This document shows, in pieces, positions 47,944 to 59,511 of a stretch of 64,000 nt of DNA (position 1 is its first letter; each line of letters opens with the position of its first letter). The DNA comes from Dryococelus australis. Lineage: Eukaryota; Arthropoda; Insecta; Phasmatodea; Phasmatidae. The translations under genes and the position numbers were made by a program. The stretch spans positions 112,024,623-112,088,622 of the forward strand of contig CM056993.1 of NCBI GenBank assembly GCA_029891345.1. Direction: 5' to 3'. The notes below the pieces were generated by a model, which saw only the letters and a list, made by a program, of their open reading frames with translations, did not search any database and was not told the origin of the DNA.

Positions 47944-49681
47944 CAGTCGACTCTCGATTTATCGTTATCGCATGTATAGATAAACCACATCCACCAAAAA
48001 TTTTTTGTGGTCCTGGCAATATTTCTATGTAAATAATGTTAATTTAAACCGTTTGAATCGTTTATCGCATCGTGCATCGATCAAAGTATATTTCAGGTCA
48101 TTTTACCTAATATTTCCTGCAACAATTGTTTTTAAGGTGGTTGTTTATGCAGACATCTAGTAACTGCACATGAAATACGTTATGTGCGCTGACGTTTATC
48201 ACTGCTTTGCAACGCTTTGTCTAGTGGCTTGTCTTCCCAACACAATTGTCGGCACTGAGTCATGGTGCGGCATGCATGACTTGCTTGCTACTTCCCCATC
48301 ACGCCCGTTGAGACGGGAAGTGGTAACCTATAGTAACAAGCGTGACAACCTAGCATCTTCTCTCACACCCTCCTTTCTGTCCCTCTCACTTGCACACCTT
48401 CCTTCGTCCTCTTACAAACCTACGAGAGGAGAAGTTGTCTACCAAAAGATAAATCATGTTCTTTCTCTCTCTGCTACAGCCGCTTTGCATGCCTCGCATG
48501 CCGGCCTAAAGCAAATGTGTCCCTGGTGAACCTAATTTTTTATCAGGATTATATGTCGCTCAAAATAGTTGCAATTATCATCACTTGTATTTCAAAGCAA
48601 ATGGTTTTGCCTGAAAACGTTATGCAAAACATTTTAACGAGGCATTATTATTTGCAAAGATGTTTTCTTTTGTGATTAAAGGTTGTTTTTTCCTGTAAGG
48701 TTGGTGTAATTGTATCTGGTGTAAAATTAACATGATTTTAAAACATAATATTCATTTAACTCAAGAGGCTGCATTTTTGTGAATAAAATTACATGCCTAG
48801 AACCATATACTTGACCTCCCCTTAGTGTAAAGTTCATTTTCAGTAACTTCTTGTGGGGAAATCAGAGGATTTATATTGATTTATTTCAATACACACACAC
48901 CTTTGGAATAAAGTGATAAAATGTAAGGACCTATTCGACACCTGTTGCCATCTAATAATGGGTAGGTAAGCACAGAGACAAGTTCAGTTTAACTTGTGAC
49001 GGGGAAAATCAGAGGACGTGGTTTTTAATGATTAATTATTCAAGACAGTGAAGAAATCAATTATAATCTCCTTATTTATTTATTTCTGTCTCAAAATTGC
49101 AAGATTTCTTTGCAGTAAAATATAATTTATTACTTTAAAAGACAGACATTTGCCATGGGCACAAGGTGTCAGCACTCTGCAATAAATATCAGTGTGGAAG
49201 GGTAAGTCTCCCGCCACCACCCCTCCATCACCCGCCACCGTGAGCACACTCCGTGATCGATAACTTCTCCGCGCCCTCTTAGCTGAACGAGTGCGCTTGG
49301 GACATTCAGAAGTTGACTTGCATTTGGTATTATATAATTTTCATTTTCAGAGGGTTTGAATGTTTTAGGTCAGCTGGCATTTAGTGTCGGATTATAATCA
49401 ATTATATACTGTATTTCGAGATATTATTTTCTTTATTTAAACTAATTTAAAGGATATGTTTTTTAATGTATTATTTCGAATAATAATTTTTCTAAAATTT
49501 CCATGGGTATTGTGTTTACTAGCTAAACTATTTTCACGGATAATGTACAGCTCAACATAACGTTTTATAAGCTTAGAAGTGGTATTTTATTGATCATGTC
49601 AGAAACCACAACAACTGAAATCCTGCATATATGGACATTTTTTGGCAGTCCCCTGAATAGTGATAGATCGAGAGTCGACTG
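47944..49681. mobile_element. Non-autonomous Tigger/pogo-type element, 1.74 kb
   Basis: TA-flanked (47942-47943 and 49682-49683). The left end is CAGTCGACTCTCGATTTATC; the right end, reverse-complemented, is CAGTCGACTCTCGATCTATC: 19 of 20 match. CAG ends with TA duplication are the pogo/Tigger signature. Inside, no transposase is recognised; an open stretch at 48170-48529 (119 codons) looks non-specific. Its interior around 48.77-49.14 kb shares a diverged repeat with the array at 51-52.4 kb. Confidence 0.88.
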
Positions 49682-49683
49682 TA

Positions 49684-50236
49684 TACTCTTTTCCTTGGCT
49701 TATTTTCTCTTGAAGAATACGTTGGCAGAGTTGTCCCCATACTTAATAAACTTCTTGTATATATCACCAGTTCATAAATTGATTTAAGAAATACATGTGG
49801 TAATGAAAAATGTTTAATACTAAAATGGGTGCAAAAGCATGATGAAGGGAGTTACAGGAACTTTTCAGTTTTAGCAGTGATGCCACATACTCCTATTTTT
49901 CAAGCTTTATTATATGCTTAATACAGAATAATACAGAAACACAAATTTTTTTTACACAATTGTGTTTTATACAGTGGCAGCTACTGTTGTGCAACATAGC
50001 TGCAATTAGTTCTGGTATTTAGTGTGCATGCAGACAATTGTAAGCTTTTGCTATTCATTGATTGTCTGCTCCTGTCAAAGGAACTGTCAATTGAATTTTT
50101 AGTTAAGGTGATGATTACACTACATCATTTATGTGGTCATCTATGCAGTTTATTTTGTTTAGTTTTTAAAATGGTCATTACAGATTGGTATAATAAAATC
50201 TGTACATTTATTTAGTTATTTGATTTATTTTTATAA
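49684..50236. other. Intron, nothing recognised
   Basis: AT-rich sequence, no coding or repeat pattern. Confidence 0.45.
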
Positions 50237-50412
50237 TACATTGAAACCCTGTTAAGAAGTTCCCACTTAAGAAGTTTTCTTGCTTAATAAGTTGAATATT
50301 TGTGCACATTGTCTATCTTCACATGTGTAATTTGATCCTCTTAGGTCTTTCTGGTTAATAAGCATTATTTTTTCTGTCGCTTCAGAAATGTCTTAACAGA
50401 GTTTTACTGTAT
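50237..50412. mobile_element. Short MITE, Tigger-type ends (copy 1)
   Basis: The left end TACATTGAAACCCTGTTAAG pairs with a right end whose reverse complement is TACAGTAAAACTCTGTTAAG, with TA at both borders. The body (CTTGCTTAATAAG, GGTTAATAAGCATTATTTTT) is shared with the larger copy at 56262-56699. Confidence 0.78.
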
Positions 50413-50563
50413 TATGAAGAAAACAACAATTCTTGATAGGCATCAGGAATAAGAATCAAAGGAGTCTGTCCTCTAAGCACTTGTAATGATATGCTACCAA
50501 ACAACAGTAAATAAAGTAAGTAAGCATTCAGACATTCATTACTTTTCTCTGTTTTCTTTACAG

Positions 50564-50702
50564 AGTATCTTTCAAGGAGAAGACATCCGTGTACAGCTGC
50601 CTCTAGAGACATCTGAGTTTGATCAGGTGACAGTGCAGTGGAGAGAGATTACTTCACGCATGTATAAGGATCGTAATGCCGTAACAGCAACACACTATCC
50701 TA
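50564..50702 (+). CDS. Dynein heavy chain (axonemal type), exon D
   Basis: Acceptor CTTTACAG, donor GTGAGT. 139 nt: 46 codons SIFQGEDIRVQLPLETSEFD, QVTVQWREITSRMYKDRNAV, TATHYP, then one base of a split codon (phase 1). The motif (S/N)IF.G.DIR.QLP.E...F..V...W..I is a linker hallmark. It directly continues the YLD of exon C. Confidence 0.95.
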
Positions 50703-50979
50703 GTGAGTAACAAATTCAATTGTCATATTTTGAACTGATTTTTCAGTGTGGTGTTTTATTGTTTTCATAAATAAAACTTCGAATTTTCCTACAACTATAC
50801 TTGTGACTTGTGGTTATCAAATATGTTAGATAAGATGTAACTAACGTCGTGTGTGGCTTATTTCTCACTGATACTTGTACATATCAAATTCAGGTTAAAG
50901 CCAAAAGTGACATTACTTAGTATATTTAAATATGATAAGTACTCTGAGTATACTAGACTGTGGTGTAGGACCTATTTTG

Positions 50980-51226
50980 TCCCACCCTGATATGTAGAAA
51001 ATTTGTAAGTATTTGCTTGAAGTCCTTGTTTATTTGTCCCTAATTAAAAAATTACACTTTGTTTTATTTTAATATAAATTTATTTCAATAGGCAGATGGC
51101 TTCTGAAAAAAATGATTTCCTAGAGGCATTTACTTAGCCTCCCCTTATCTTCAAAAATGTTTGAAAAGCGTTAAGCAGTGTAAGGTTTTACCAAGTATTA
51201 TAAATCCATGTGTGTGTGTGTGTGTG

Positions 51227-51298
<72 letters not shown>

Positions 51299-52410
51299 CC
51301 TGAAAGTTATATACGTAGCCTCTCCTTGTCACCCAAAATGTTAATAGGCATAGAGGGGCATTAGGTTTTACCATGCACAAGTCCATGTTCAGTCATCTTT
51401 TAGCATGAACTTTAGAATTTTTTAAAAATTAAGTATACATTTATTTAAGTAGGCAGATATATACAAAAAAATGATATTATGATATTGAAGGAGCAATATG
51501 CTTAGTCTCCCAATGTCTCCCAAAATGTTAAAACAAATTGAGTGGAACAAACATTGAGCGCCACTAAGTTTTACCAAGTATTGTAAGTCCTTGTTTAATT
51601 GTCTCTGTAATCCATTCATGGTTACTTCACTTTTTTGTAAAGCCCTGCTAAGCCTTCAGGATATTCCTCTGCCTCATGCAAACTAAGCTTAACTAAGACT
51701 GGAAAATTACACCATAGGACAAAACACCGTAGTCATGTGTGCTCAGTTGTAATATTATATTGCATGAGGACTATTTGTTACTAAGCGTTGCCAACACCTG
51801 TTTTCTCACTGGTTTTATTCAGATCACATATTTATAAATGAAGCATTATAGTGTGTAGATAAAATACAAATTACATTTCAATTAAACAAAAAAAGTTACT
51901 TTTGTGGACACAAATATAAAAAGCTTGTGATACATGGCATATTTTGGAAATAACTGAACACATCATACATGGGGTGATTTTTTTATTGGTTTGATTTCAA
52001 AAGTGTGAAGAAACCTCAAATAGATTATAGCATAAAATGGAAATGAGTTTTGCATGGAATATAAATTTAAATCAGTGGTCAGATATTTTCCAAATTGTGA
52101 TACCCCAGACATCTCTGTCATAAATGTTTAAATATCACACTGTGACTGACTGCAATGTACATTTTCAATTGCTTTTTGCAGGAAAATCAGAGCATATTTT
52201 GTTAAAATATTTATTTCAGTAGATAAACGTACTTGTATCCTGGATTGGCATATAACAACCTCTTTGTCACCATGTAATGTGTAAGTACCAGGCACCCGTA
52301 ACACATGGCAAGTGCCAAGTTTGAGTTAAATTTCTCAAGATCATAAAGAAATCAGTTTTAGTGACCTTATTTAGCAGCCTCTGTCTCAAAACTTCCAAGT
52401 TTTTAAAAAT
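50980..52410. repeat. Diverged tandem units of about 370-390 bp
   Basis: Recurring phrases: ATAAATTTATTTCAATAGGC-type at about 51070, 51430 and 52210; TTAGCCTCCCCTTATCT-type at about 51140, 51320 and 51500; TTTTACCAAGTATT(A/G)TAAGTCC at about 51190 and 51570. Spacing suggests four units, much eroded. Similar phrases occur at about 48.78-49.12 kb inside the Tigger-type element. Confidence 0.55.
51209..51299. repeat. Palindromic (TG)n-TC-(TA)n-GA-(CA)n microsatellite
   Basis: A TG run leads through TCTA into a TA run of about 25 repeats and out through TAGA into a CA run. The two flanks are inverted complements, so the whole about 90 bp can fold into one hairpin or cruciform. Confidence 0.95.
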
Positions 52411-53360
52411 AAATATTACTATTCATTTCAAAAGCGTGACAAAGGGGTCGACAAGGTTTGGTTGCAGTGAAGTAACATTGCTATTTGCTTTACATACACT
52501 AGATGAGTTGGAGGAGGGGAGGCCTGCTGCGGCCAGCTGACTGTGCACGCAATAAATACTGCCAGGCACCTACAGACCACATCCATAACTACTTGCCTCC
52601 CCTCCTCACCCAACTCTCAGTTGACTTTGCTTGCGGTCAGTACTGCTATCTTCAGCAGGCATGTACAACCACACCCATGAATTTGCTTGCATTTTCAGTA
52701 TTAATTATTTGTATTTACATAAATGCATACACCACGGCAGTGGACATTTTGATATGTATGCAGATATTGTTGCCACCTTAATGCTGAGGACAAAAGTAAT
52801 TTTTGACCTACTTAACCAAAATCAAATACATATGTCGCTTCAAAACACTTCAACATGCAAAGTATTTTTTTCTTATTTTTATAGTACTATTTGTTGTGTG
52901 TGGTATTAAAACAAAGTGTTGTATCATTTATATTGTTGACTATGAGAGTGATTACTGGTGCTATTGTATTTATTGAGGAAATACAGCAAACTTGTGTTGC
53001 TGATGTAAATTAGGGCTCTGCCAGTACATACTTGGGGATTTTCAAGTCGTGTATAGTGTCTAATCAAAACTCGAAATGAAGCTTGATTTTTTTCAGACTC
53101 GTAATATTTAAGGATTTTTAAACTACAGAATAAATTGTTTATGTATGTATTAACCACAAGGTCTAATAATTTGTGTGAATGATGTAACTATAATTTAGAA
53201 AGCCGGATATACTACCTACCTCATTTTATTACAGTTAAACAGTTAGCTTAACCTACCGCCTATGTGTGGTACTTTGAATTGAAATGATAATGTCACAGGG
53301 CCAACCACAAACAAGAAAAAAAGTATATTCCATTTGCCACTAATGAAATAGGCTATTATG
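52411..53360. other. Intron, nothing recognised
   Basis: Short open stretches only, with no domain. A GC-richer patch at 52.5-52.62 kb stands out slightly. Confidence 0.4.
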
Positions 53361-53364
53361 AGTA

Positions 53365-54167
53365 CTGTATTTTGGCATGTATAGGCCACACCAGAAGTTT
53401 TTGATGAAAAATAGGGATAAATAATATCTCATGTATGGCTGCATTAAATTTTTGTATTCCTGTACATATTGCCAGGACTCATCGTTTTAGTGTGGTGGCC
53501 AACTAGTGCAGCAAAAACAAACTACGGCAACGTCAAACTAATTAGATTGCAGTTAGAATGCCATGCCGACATCATCACACAAACACAGCTGCTGTTAGAT
53601 TCTCTCATCTGGCGAGAGAGAGAGAGAGTGTGAGAAACAAAAAAATAGGATGAAGGGGGCATTCTAAAAATACTGGTAGATCACTCAGCCTTAAAGCACT
53701 TCCCTCCTTTGCATTTTTCCTCCAACCCCCGCCAAGCAGCTGTGTGGAGCAACAGCAAATGTGAAGAGGCGAAAGAGTCGCAAATAAGTTGGGAGGGGGG
53801 AGGGGGTGGTGCAGAAGGGAGTGACAAAGAACCCGGTCATTGCGAAAGGGGAGGGGAGTGGGAAGGGAGTAATACCGAGCAAGCGAGAGGGAAAAGGAAA
53901 TAAGAGAAAGTGAGAGACTGGGGGGGCCCATAAGCATTTAAACACATGTGATAAGTTTTATATTTGTTCTTTTTATTTACTTCAGTAGAAATTAAGTTGA
54001 AACATTAAAGTTGACTGTGTATTGAAATATTTCTGAATGTGTTTTCGGGGGGAAAAATTGTTTTTAATGCCAATATCTCATAAATAAGTCGCACCCACAC
54101 CTTTTTGTACTCATTCATTTTTTTGTAAATATTATGCAGCCTATACAGATCAAAATATGGTATACAG
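53365..54167. mobile_element. MITE with TA borders, about 0.8 kb
   Basis: The left end reads CTGTATTTTGGCATGTATAG; the right end reverse-complemented reads CTGTATACCATATTTTGATC and then TGTATAGGC, so the same words recur with a small insertion. Further inside, both arms have an ATCTCATG(T)A(T)..GC.TTAA-type block. The centre carries a purine-rich strand (53.6-53.9 kb). No coding sequence. Confidence 0.5.
53610..53635. repeat. (GA)n microsatellite
   Basis: GCGAGAGAGAGAGAGAGTG run in a purine-rich stretch. Confidence 0.85.
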
Positions 54168-54169
54168 TA

Positions 54170-55980
54170 TACATAACATGCAGTGGTACTATCTATACAC
54201 TGTGACATAATTATTTTGTGAGAAAATGTTATTGTCAGAAAACTTAAAACAATGGCGATCATGTGAGTTTTACAGCCCATCATTTCTATTGATTTGGTTT
54301 GCAAAAGAAAATGCAAACATTTATGATGCATATCCATTGTTCACATACTATTTTCCAGTAATTTTCTACCAAAAATACATATTGTAAACAAACATACATA
54401 TATCCATGACTGCATCGCATAATGAAGGCAATGGGAAAGGCACCTGTAAAATTGACAATGCTCAGTACAAACATATGGGTTGTGTGAATATTTTTTCTCC
54501 TCGGGAATTCTTGGGAATCTTTGGCGATGGGTGTAAATATTACCTCATTAACTAACCTCTAAGTTTTCATGAGAATTCCCGAAGTTAAATTATTAATGCA
54601 AATTCCCGAAGTTAAATTATTAATGCAATTGAGACTCTTGTGGTTAATACATTAACTAATACTTTACCGCATTTGGCATACTCAATATCATGTACATGAA
54701 ACAGGGTGATATTTGAGTTTTGTTCATTTTATTATGGAAATTAGTTGTTGAGAGTTTTACAAAAAAATTACACAAACTTGACTCAAATTCATAAACATAT
54801 GCTCCCAGACTCCTAATGTAAATATTAATTTAAATTGCATGGTAAGATTTATATTAAAGAGAAGTGAATTGATTTGCAAACAAAAGAAAAACAAAAGAAT
54901 GGTGCTTACTTTACCATCAACAGTCTTCATATAGTGCGACAAGATGGCTCTCTTTCCACTCGTTTTAAATCCATATCATAATAACAAAAGTAGTCAGAAG
55001 GCAAACAATTGAGTTCACAGTTGCGGGACAAACATGTAATGGTAGTTAAGTGCTGAAATATTCGGCTGCGTGATTGGTTAGAGGGTGGGTATAGTAAATA
55101 AATAATGGTTAGTCTTACTGGCCTATGGGTGTGGTATTTATGTTGAGACATGTGCTACGTCCAGTACAGTACTCACCAAGAGAAATGCAAAAGGCAACAA
55201 TCAAAAAAGTGCAACAAATTAATTTATGGTTTGATTTTCCTCAAATTTCCACTATTTTTCGCCAAAATTTTTTTATAGTTCCTTAAATATGAGTCTTTGT
55301 AGAAAGATGGTTGCTAGAAATGGGGTTAATATAGAGAGGTTCCACTGTATGTCATGTAACAAGACATACCCAAGTACAATAAAACTTTTACCAGCATTGT
55401 AATTCACTGATGGTGACTGCTGTCCTTCAGTGATGAAGTAATGAAATATAAATGTGGCAAGAAATTTGTAGTTCCTCTAGAATACCCATCAGCCATTGCA
55501 ATGTCTGCTAGGTGTCCTATATTTAAAAAATCAGCTTTTTGTTAAGATCATGAAACCCAAATCGCACTAGCTACACAATTCCTCAGAAAGAAAATGATGT
55601 ATGTTTTATTTAAAAAGATACTGAGAACAAGTATCATGAAACAATTTTTTGAAAGATGTGAACAGAAATATTTTACACATAGGTGTTCAAATATTGCCCC
55701 AAAATATTTTAAGTTATGAAAAGTCACCTATGTGTCAACATTGTGACATTTTTATATTTTGTACCTCAGTATCTTGCTCATTTAAATGTTAACTAATTGA
55801 CTAAATTTTGCAAAGAAAATATGTGAATCATTTTCTACCATCAGAATCTCTAGCTATTATCAGAAAATATATCAGTAATCAAATTAAGTTTGTAAACCAA
55901 CAATTGCTTTTTAAGTTTGTAATGTTTACTAACCAGTTGTCATTGAATATTACTGAATTTTTAAGTTACCTTTGTGTTAC
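54170..55980. other. Intron, little recognised
   Basis: A direct duplication AATTCCCGAAGTTAAATTAT occurs twice at about 54573-54622. A GGTTCCACTGTA half-end near 55338 suggests another lost MITE. Confidence 0.4.
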
Positions 55981-55990
55981 ACATTTACAG

Positions 55991-56208
55991 ATTTATTGAC
56001 TATTTTGACTGGGCTGAACAAAAACCTTGAATTTATTCAGCGTGCATTGGAAGCATACTTGGAGACAAAACGCCAAATATTCCCACGTTTCTATTTTGTT
56101 TCCAATGATGACCTGTTGGAGATACTTGCCCAGTCTAAGAGGCCTGAATATGTGCAACCCCACTTCAAGAAGTGTTTTGACAATATTAATAAGCTACAGA
56201 TAGGGAAG
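55991..56208 (+). CDS. Dynein heavy chain (axonemal type), exon E
   Basis: Acceptor ACATTTACAG, donor GTAGGG. 218 nt: two bases completing Asn, then 72 codons ending in phase 0. Contains LEAYLETKRQIFPRFYFVSN, then DDLLEILAQSKRPEYVQPHF and KKCFDNINKLQIGK, the most conserved part of the dynein linker (ETKR..FPRFYF.S..DLLEIL). This wording is axonemal; cytoplasmic dynein 1 differs in the FPRF segment. The gene continues beyond, but no further exon was found before the window ends. Confidence 0.97.
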
Positions 56209-56261
56209 GTAGGGAAGCTGAATTTAATTACTCAATTTTTTTGTCACGTTAATGTTAAAAC

Positions 56262-56699
<438 letters not shown>

Positions 56700-57130
56700 T
56701 AAGTGTGCTACAAAAGAAGGAATATTTTTGAATGTTGGAGTACAGTATTTAAGTAAACTTGATGATTGCTCAATTATGGCTTATGGTAGCATTAAGACTG
56801 TTCCCTTATGATGTGGACTACAGGTACCTGGCCAGGACTTGAATCTGAGGTTGGTATTTTGGGTCACAGGATTTGTGTTGGCAGTTATGAGGGTCACTGG
56901 ATGCTGGACATCTCTGGCCCTATTCAAGGAATACAAGGCCCATGGGTCTTCATAGGTGAGTGAGTGAATGAGTGAAGAGATTGGGCAGCCCTTAACAGCA
57001 TGGTCTTGAGAGCTGATGAGGGTGATTGGAGTGAGTATGGACCAGTGCCAGAATGAAAGGTTGGGGGAAACGGGAGAACCCTGGAAACTTGCTGACGAGG
57101 GGCGTCATCCAGCACAATTCCCACATGTGT
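56700..57130. other. Intron, nothing recognised
   Basis: No dynein-like exon with splice sites found. Likely intron 5 of the dynein gene. Confidence 0.4.
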
Positions 57131-57134
57131 GCAG

Positions 57135-57215
57135 GAGCGACCCCTTCGGGATTCGAACCCGTTTCGTCTAGGTGAGAGGTAAACAGTCTAACCACTACAC
57201 CACCACAGCTTCTGT
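57135..57215 (-). mobile_element. tRNA-derived SINE head, minus strand
   Basis: The plus strand shows GGGATTCGAACCC (57148-57160, box B reversed) and AACAGTCTAACCACTACACC (57182-57201, box A reversed). On the minus strand this is TGGTGTAGTGGTTAGACTG...GGGTTCGAATCCC, very tRNA-like. The arms flanking it do not pair into an acceptor stem, so it is a SINE head and not a tRNA gene. Confidence 0.7.
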
Positions 57216-57690
57216 TTTGATAGGTGGGTAGAACAATCCCCGTTGAGTATCAGGCCATACAGGTATCATACTCCTGTGGTACCGTTGTACTTGGTCTTTC
57301 TGGGATGTGTATACAAATTGTAAACCGTTGGTCTGAGAATGTTTGGGTACAGCTTATGGGCTATGGGTGCCCAGTGTCTTGGTGGGTAGCTGGAAGAGCT
57401 CAGGTCTGTAAGGTGATGGGTTCTTTAAGTGGTTGCTGCGATACTATTTGAACAAGCTCCCTCTGTTTTGTATACATTATCTGAGCTGGAGGTCCTTGGG
57501 GCGTAGATTCTCAGGTTTGTTTGCTGCAGCTACTTTATCCTTCCTTTCTCCTCCTCACATGGAAAAAAGCCTTAGTAGGGTTGGGTTTGGAAGTGTTACA
57601 GGGAGTTCTTGGCAGCAATGCAGGTTTTTAGAAGAGTTCCTGTTGAGAACAGTTGAAATATCATAAAGTGACTCTTATGTAGCTTGTTAA
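57216..57690. other. Intron, nothing recognised
   Basis: Open stretches at 57224-57451 and 57433-57666 have no domain and no flanking splice logic that fits the dynein reading frame. Confidence 0.35.
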
Positions 57691-57692
57691 TT

Positions 57693-59489
57693 TGACGCCG
57701 GCTTACAGCCAGCGGCGCTAGAGCTTATAATGCTGCTCACCACATACGTGTACGTGTCAGGTGTCCCGCATGTGCGCAAAGAGGCCAATAATTTTGAACT
57801 TTTGTATAAATGTTATTTTCAGTATAAAATGTGTTATATGGTATTTGCAGTGTTTAATATGTCTTAAAACGTGTTTGAGTGTTTGTTAATAATTTTAAAT
57901 TATGTGATTATGAAATTCGGCACCGAGATTAAGAACACTTAATATTTTGGCATGAATGCCATCATAAAGATACACTAAATTAATATTAAAATCTATAAGA
58001 AAATTATAAAAATGTAAAACAATAATTAATTTAATTTGTGCCATTTTAATTTCAATAATTAAATATTTTACTTGGCGTGCATAGCACGTCCGCTTATGTG
58101 AACCCCGTAGGCGACCATGGTAGGTCTGTGCGACGTTTGTCTTAGGACAGTCTGTCGAGGAGAGCTGGCAAGGTAAGACAATGTCACGTACGCACTAGGA
58201 GGAGAAGTATGTTGGAGAGGTCACGCGACCCGCATAACTTGAATCAGGCACAATCCGCCAATGTTTATGGTGTTTCATTGTAACTTCTGTGTTATTGCTA
58301 CACACAATTTTAAGAGCTCTATTTTTATGTACGTATTTGACAGTAATTTTTGTGTTTGAACACTTTACGGCAACATCATATATAACCACGTGGCCGACTG
58401 ACGCCTAGTCTTTGTATACGCCACCGTTGCGTTTGAGAGCTTATTTATGCAACATCGTATGTGCAATAATTTATTTCAGGATTCTATATCAATTTTATTC
58501 ATGGTTCAATGTATTTTTTTCACGTGAATTAATGCTATTTGTACTTGATCACGCTGTCACATTGTTTGTTTTTACCGCCAACAGGCATGTTGAAACCCTG
58601 TAACCATTGCAATCGTAAAGAGAATAATTTTCTCAGCAAGAATAATCTTTTGTCTGACTTTAATTTGCCGTTTCCACGCAGAAATATTGCAATTTCACCT
58701 GCACCATGTGATCCACTACGGACTCCAGCCAGTGGCATCCGCGCCATCTAAACTTGTGTTCACAAATGTCTGTTTAATGTGAATACTCATCTCGTGTCCC
58801 ATCTTGTTTCATGTACCTTTTGAGGGTTTATGTAATTTTGTAATTAGTGTACAGTGCAATTATTCCCGTCCTAGCTGGCTCTGTGTATAGGCCGTCACCA
58901 CAGTACCCACGTGCTGAAGGGGAGCCCCGATGAGTTTGCATTAGTAATGCCGAGTAATCTCATGTGTTAATGTATCAAGGGTTTCATTTGTAATTCACAG
59001 TGTCCTGTCTTCAAGGAAAAACCATCAGTCCACCCTAGCGACTGTCGGCCCTCTTCCCTTGTGAAGGTTGTGCTTTCACGCACCTCTGCGATATCATCCA
59101 TCTAGGCGTGCGCTAGATTAATTATGGGTTGGGGAGCACACTCAAGCGGAATTGGCTAGTCATGACCAAGATAATCATTTCATTGGCACATTGATGTATG
59201 CATAATGAGAATAAAAGTAAGTCTACAGTGAACTTAACTCTTTTATTCAGTGGTGACGGTGTCATAGCCACATATACTTTATTAAGTGTTTATTTCCAGT
59301 GATGTTTAGTAAAAAGTTTAGTATTGCCTATGTGTTTGTATGTATGCATGGGTGAGACGAACACACAGAACCCACAGCATCCCTGAGAACCCTGAGTTTC
59401 AATAGTGCAGTGAATGGGAAGCACCGCTGGCGGCCAAATTACCAGTAAGTATTTGTGTCAGTGTTCATCTCGTGTCTCACCCGACGGCA
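57693..59489 (+). mobile_element. 5' LTR (copy 4) of the right-edge gypsy element
   Basis: Starts TGACGCCGGCTTACAGCC, ends CACCCGACGGCA; 1797 bp. It is homologous to the solo LTRs at 25.1 and 46.0 kb and the fragment at 17.4 kb. AATAAA at 59210-59215 is a plausible polyadenylation signal. It is immediately followed by a retroelement internal region on the same strand, which identifies the whole repeat family as an LTR. The length is long for a gypsy LTR. Confidence 0.87.
58539..58751 (+). other. Short frame conserved in the LTR (copy 4)
   Basis: 70 codons with NFLSKNNLLSDFNLPFPRRN and PLRTPASGIRAI. It is gap-free against copies 2 and 3 to the same stop codon. An acceptor-like TTTTTACCGCCAACAG lies just before the shared start of similarity. 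No domain known. Confidence 0.3.
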
Positions 59490-59494
59490 TGAAT

Positions 59495-59511
59495 TGGCTT
59501 TCCCAAGTGGG
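59495..59511 (+). other. Candidate primer-binding site
   Basis: TGGCTTTCCCAAGTGGG starts with TGG five bases after the LTR end, the expected place and first bases for pairing with a tRNA 3' CCA end. I could not match it to a specific tRNA. Confidence 0.35.

Larger units (their letters stand above)
38621..50563 (+). other. Dynein intron 3 (about 11.9 kb)
   Basis: Donor GTAAGT at 38621, acceptor TTTCTTTACAG at 50553-50563. Joins YLD|SIFQGEDI in phase 0. Contains a truncated minus-strand gypsy element, a solo LTR and two Tigger-type MITEs. Confidence 0.9.
50703..55990 (+). other. Dynein intron 4 (about 5.3 kb)
   Basis: Donor GTGAGT at 50703, acceptor CACATTTACAG at 55980-55990. The split codon A|AT becomes Asn, giving HYP-N-LLTIL. 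Contains a diverged tandem array, a palindromic microsatellite and a MITE. Confidence 0.9.

Noticed and set aside
48170-48529. 119-codon frame as the transposase of the 1.74-kb element
   Set aside because: Too short, no helix-turn-helix or DDE pattern; the element is non-autonomous.
57135-57215. tRNA gene on the minus strand
   Set aside because: Box A and B are excellent, but no 7-bp acceptor stem closes the fold; SINE head instead.
57224-57666. Next dynein exon
   Set aside because: The open frames do not show the dynein pattern expected after the KLQIGK stretch, and no acceptor of the right phase yields one.
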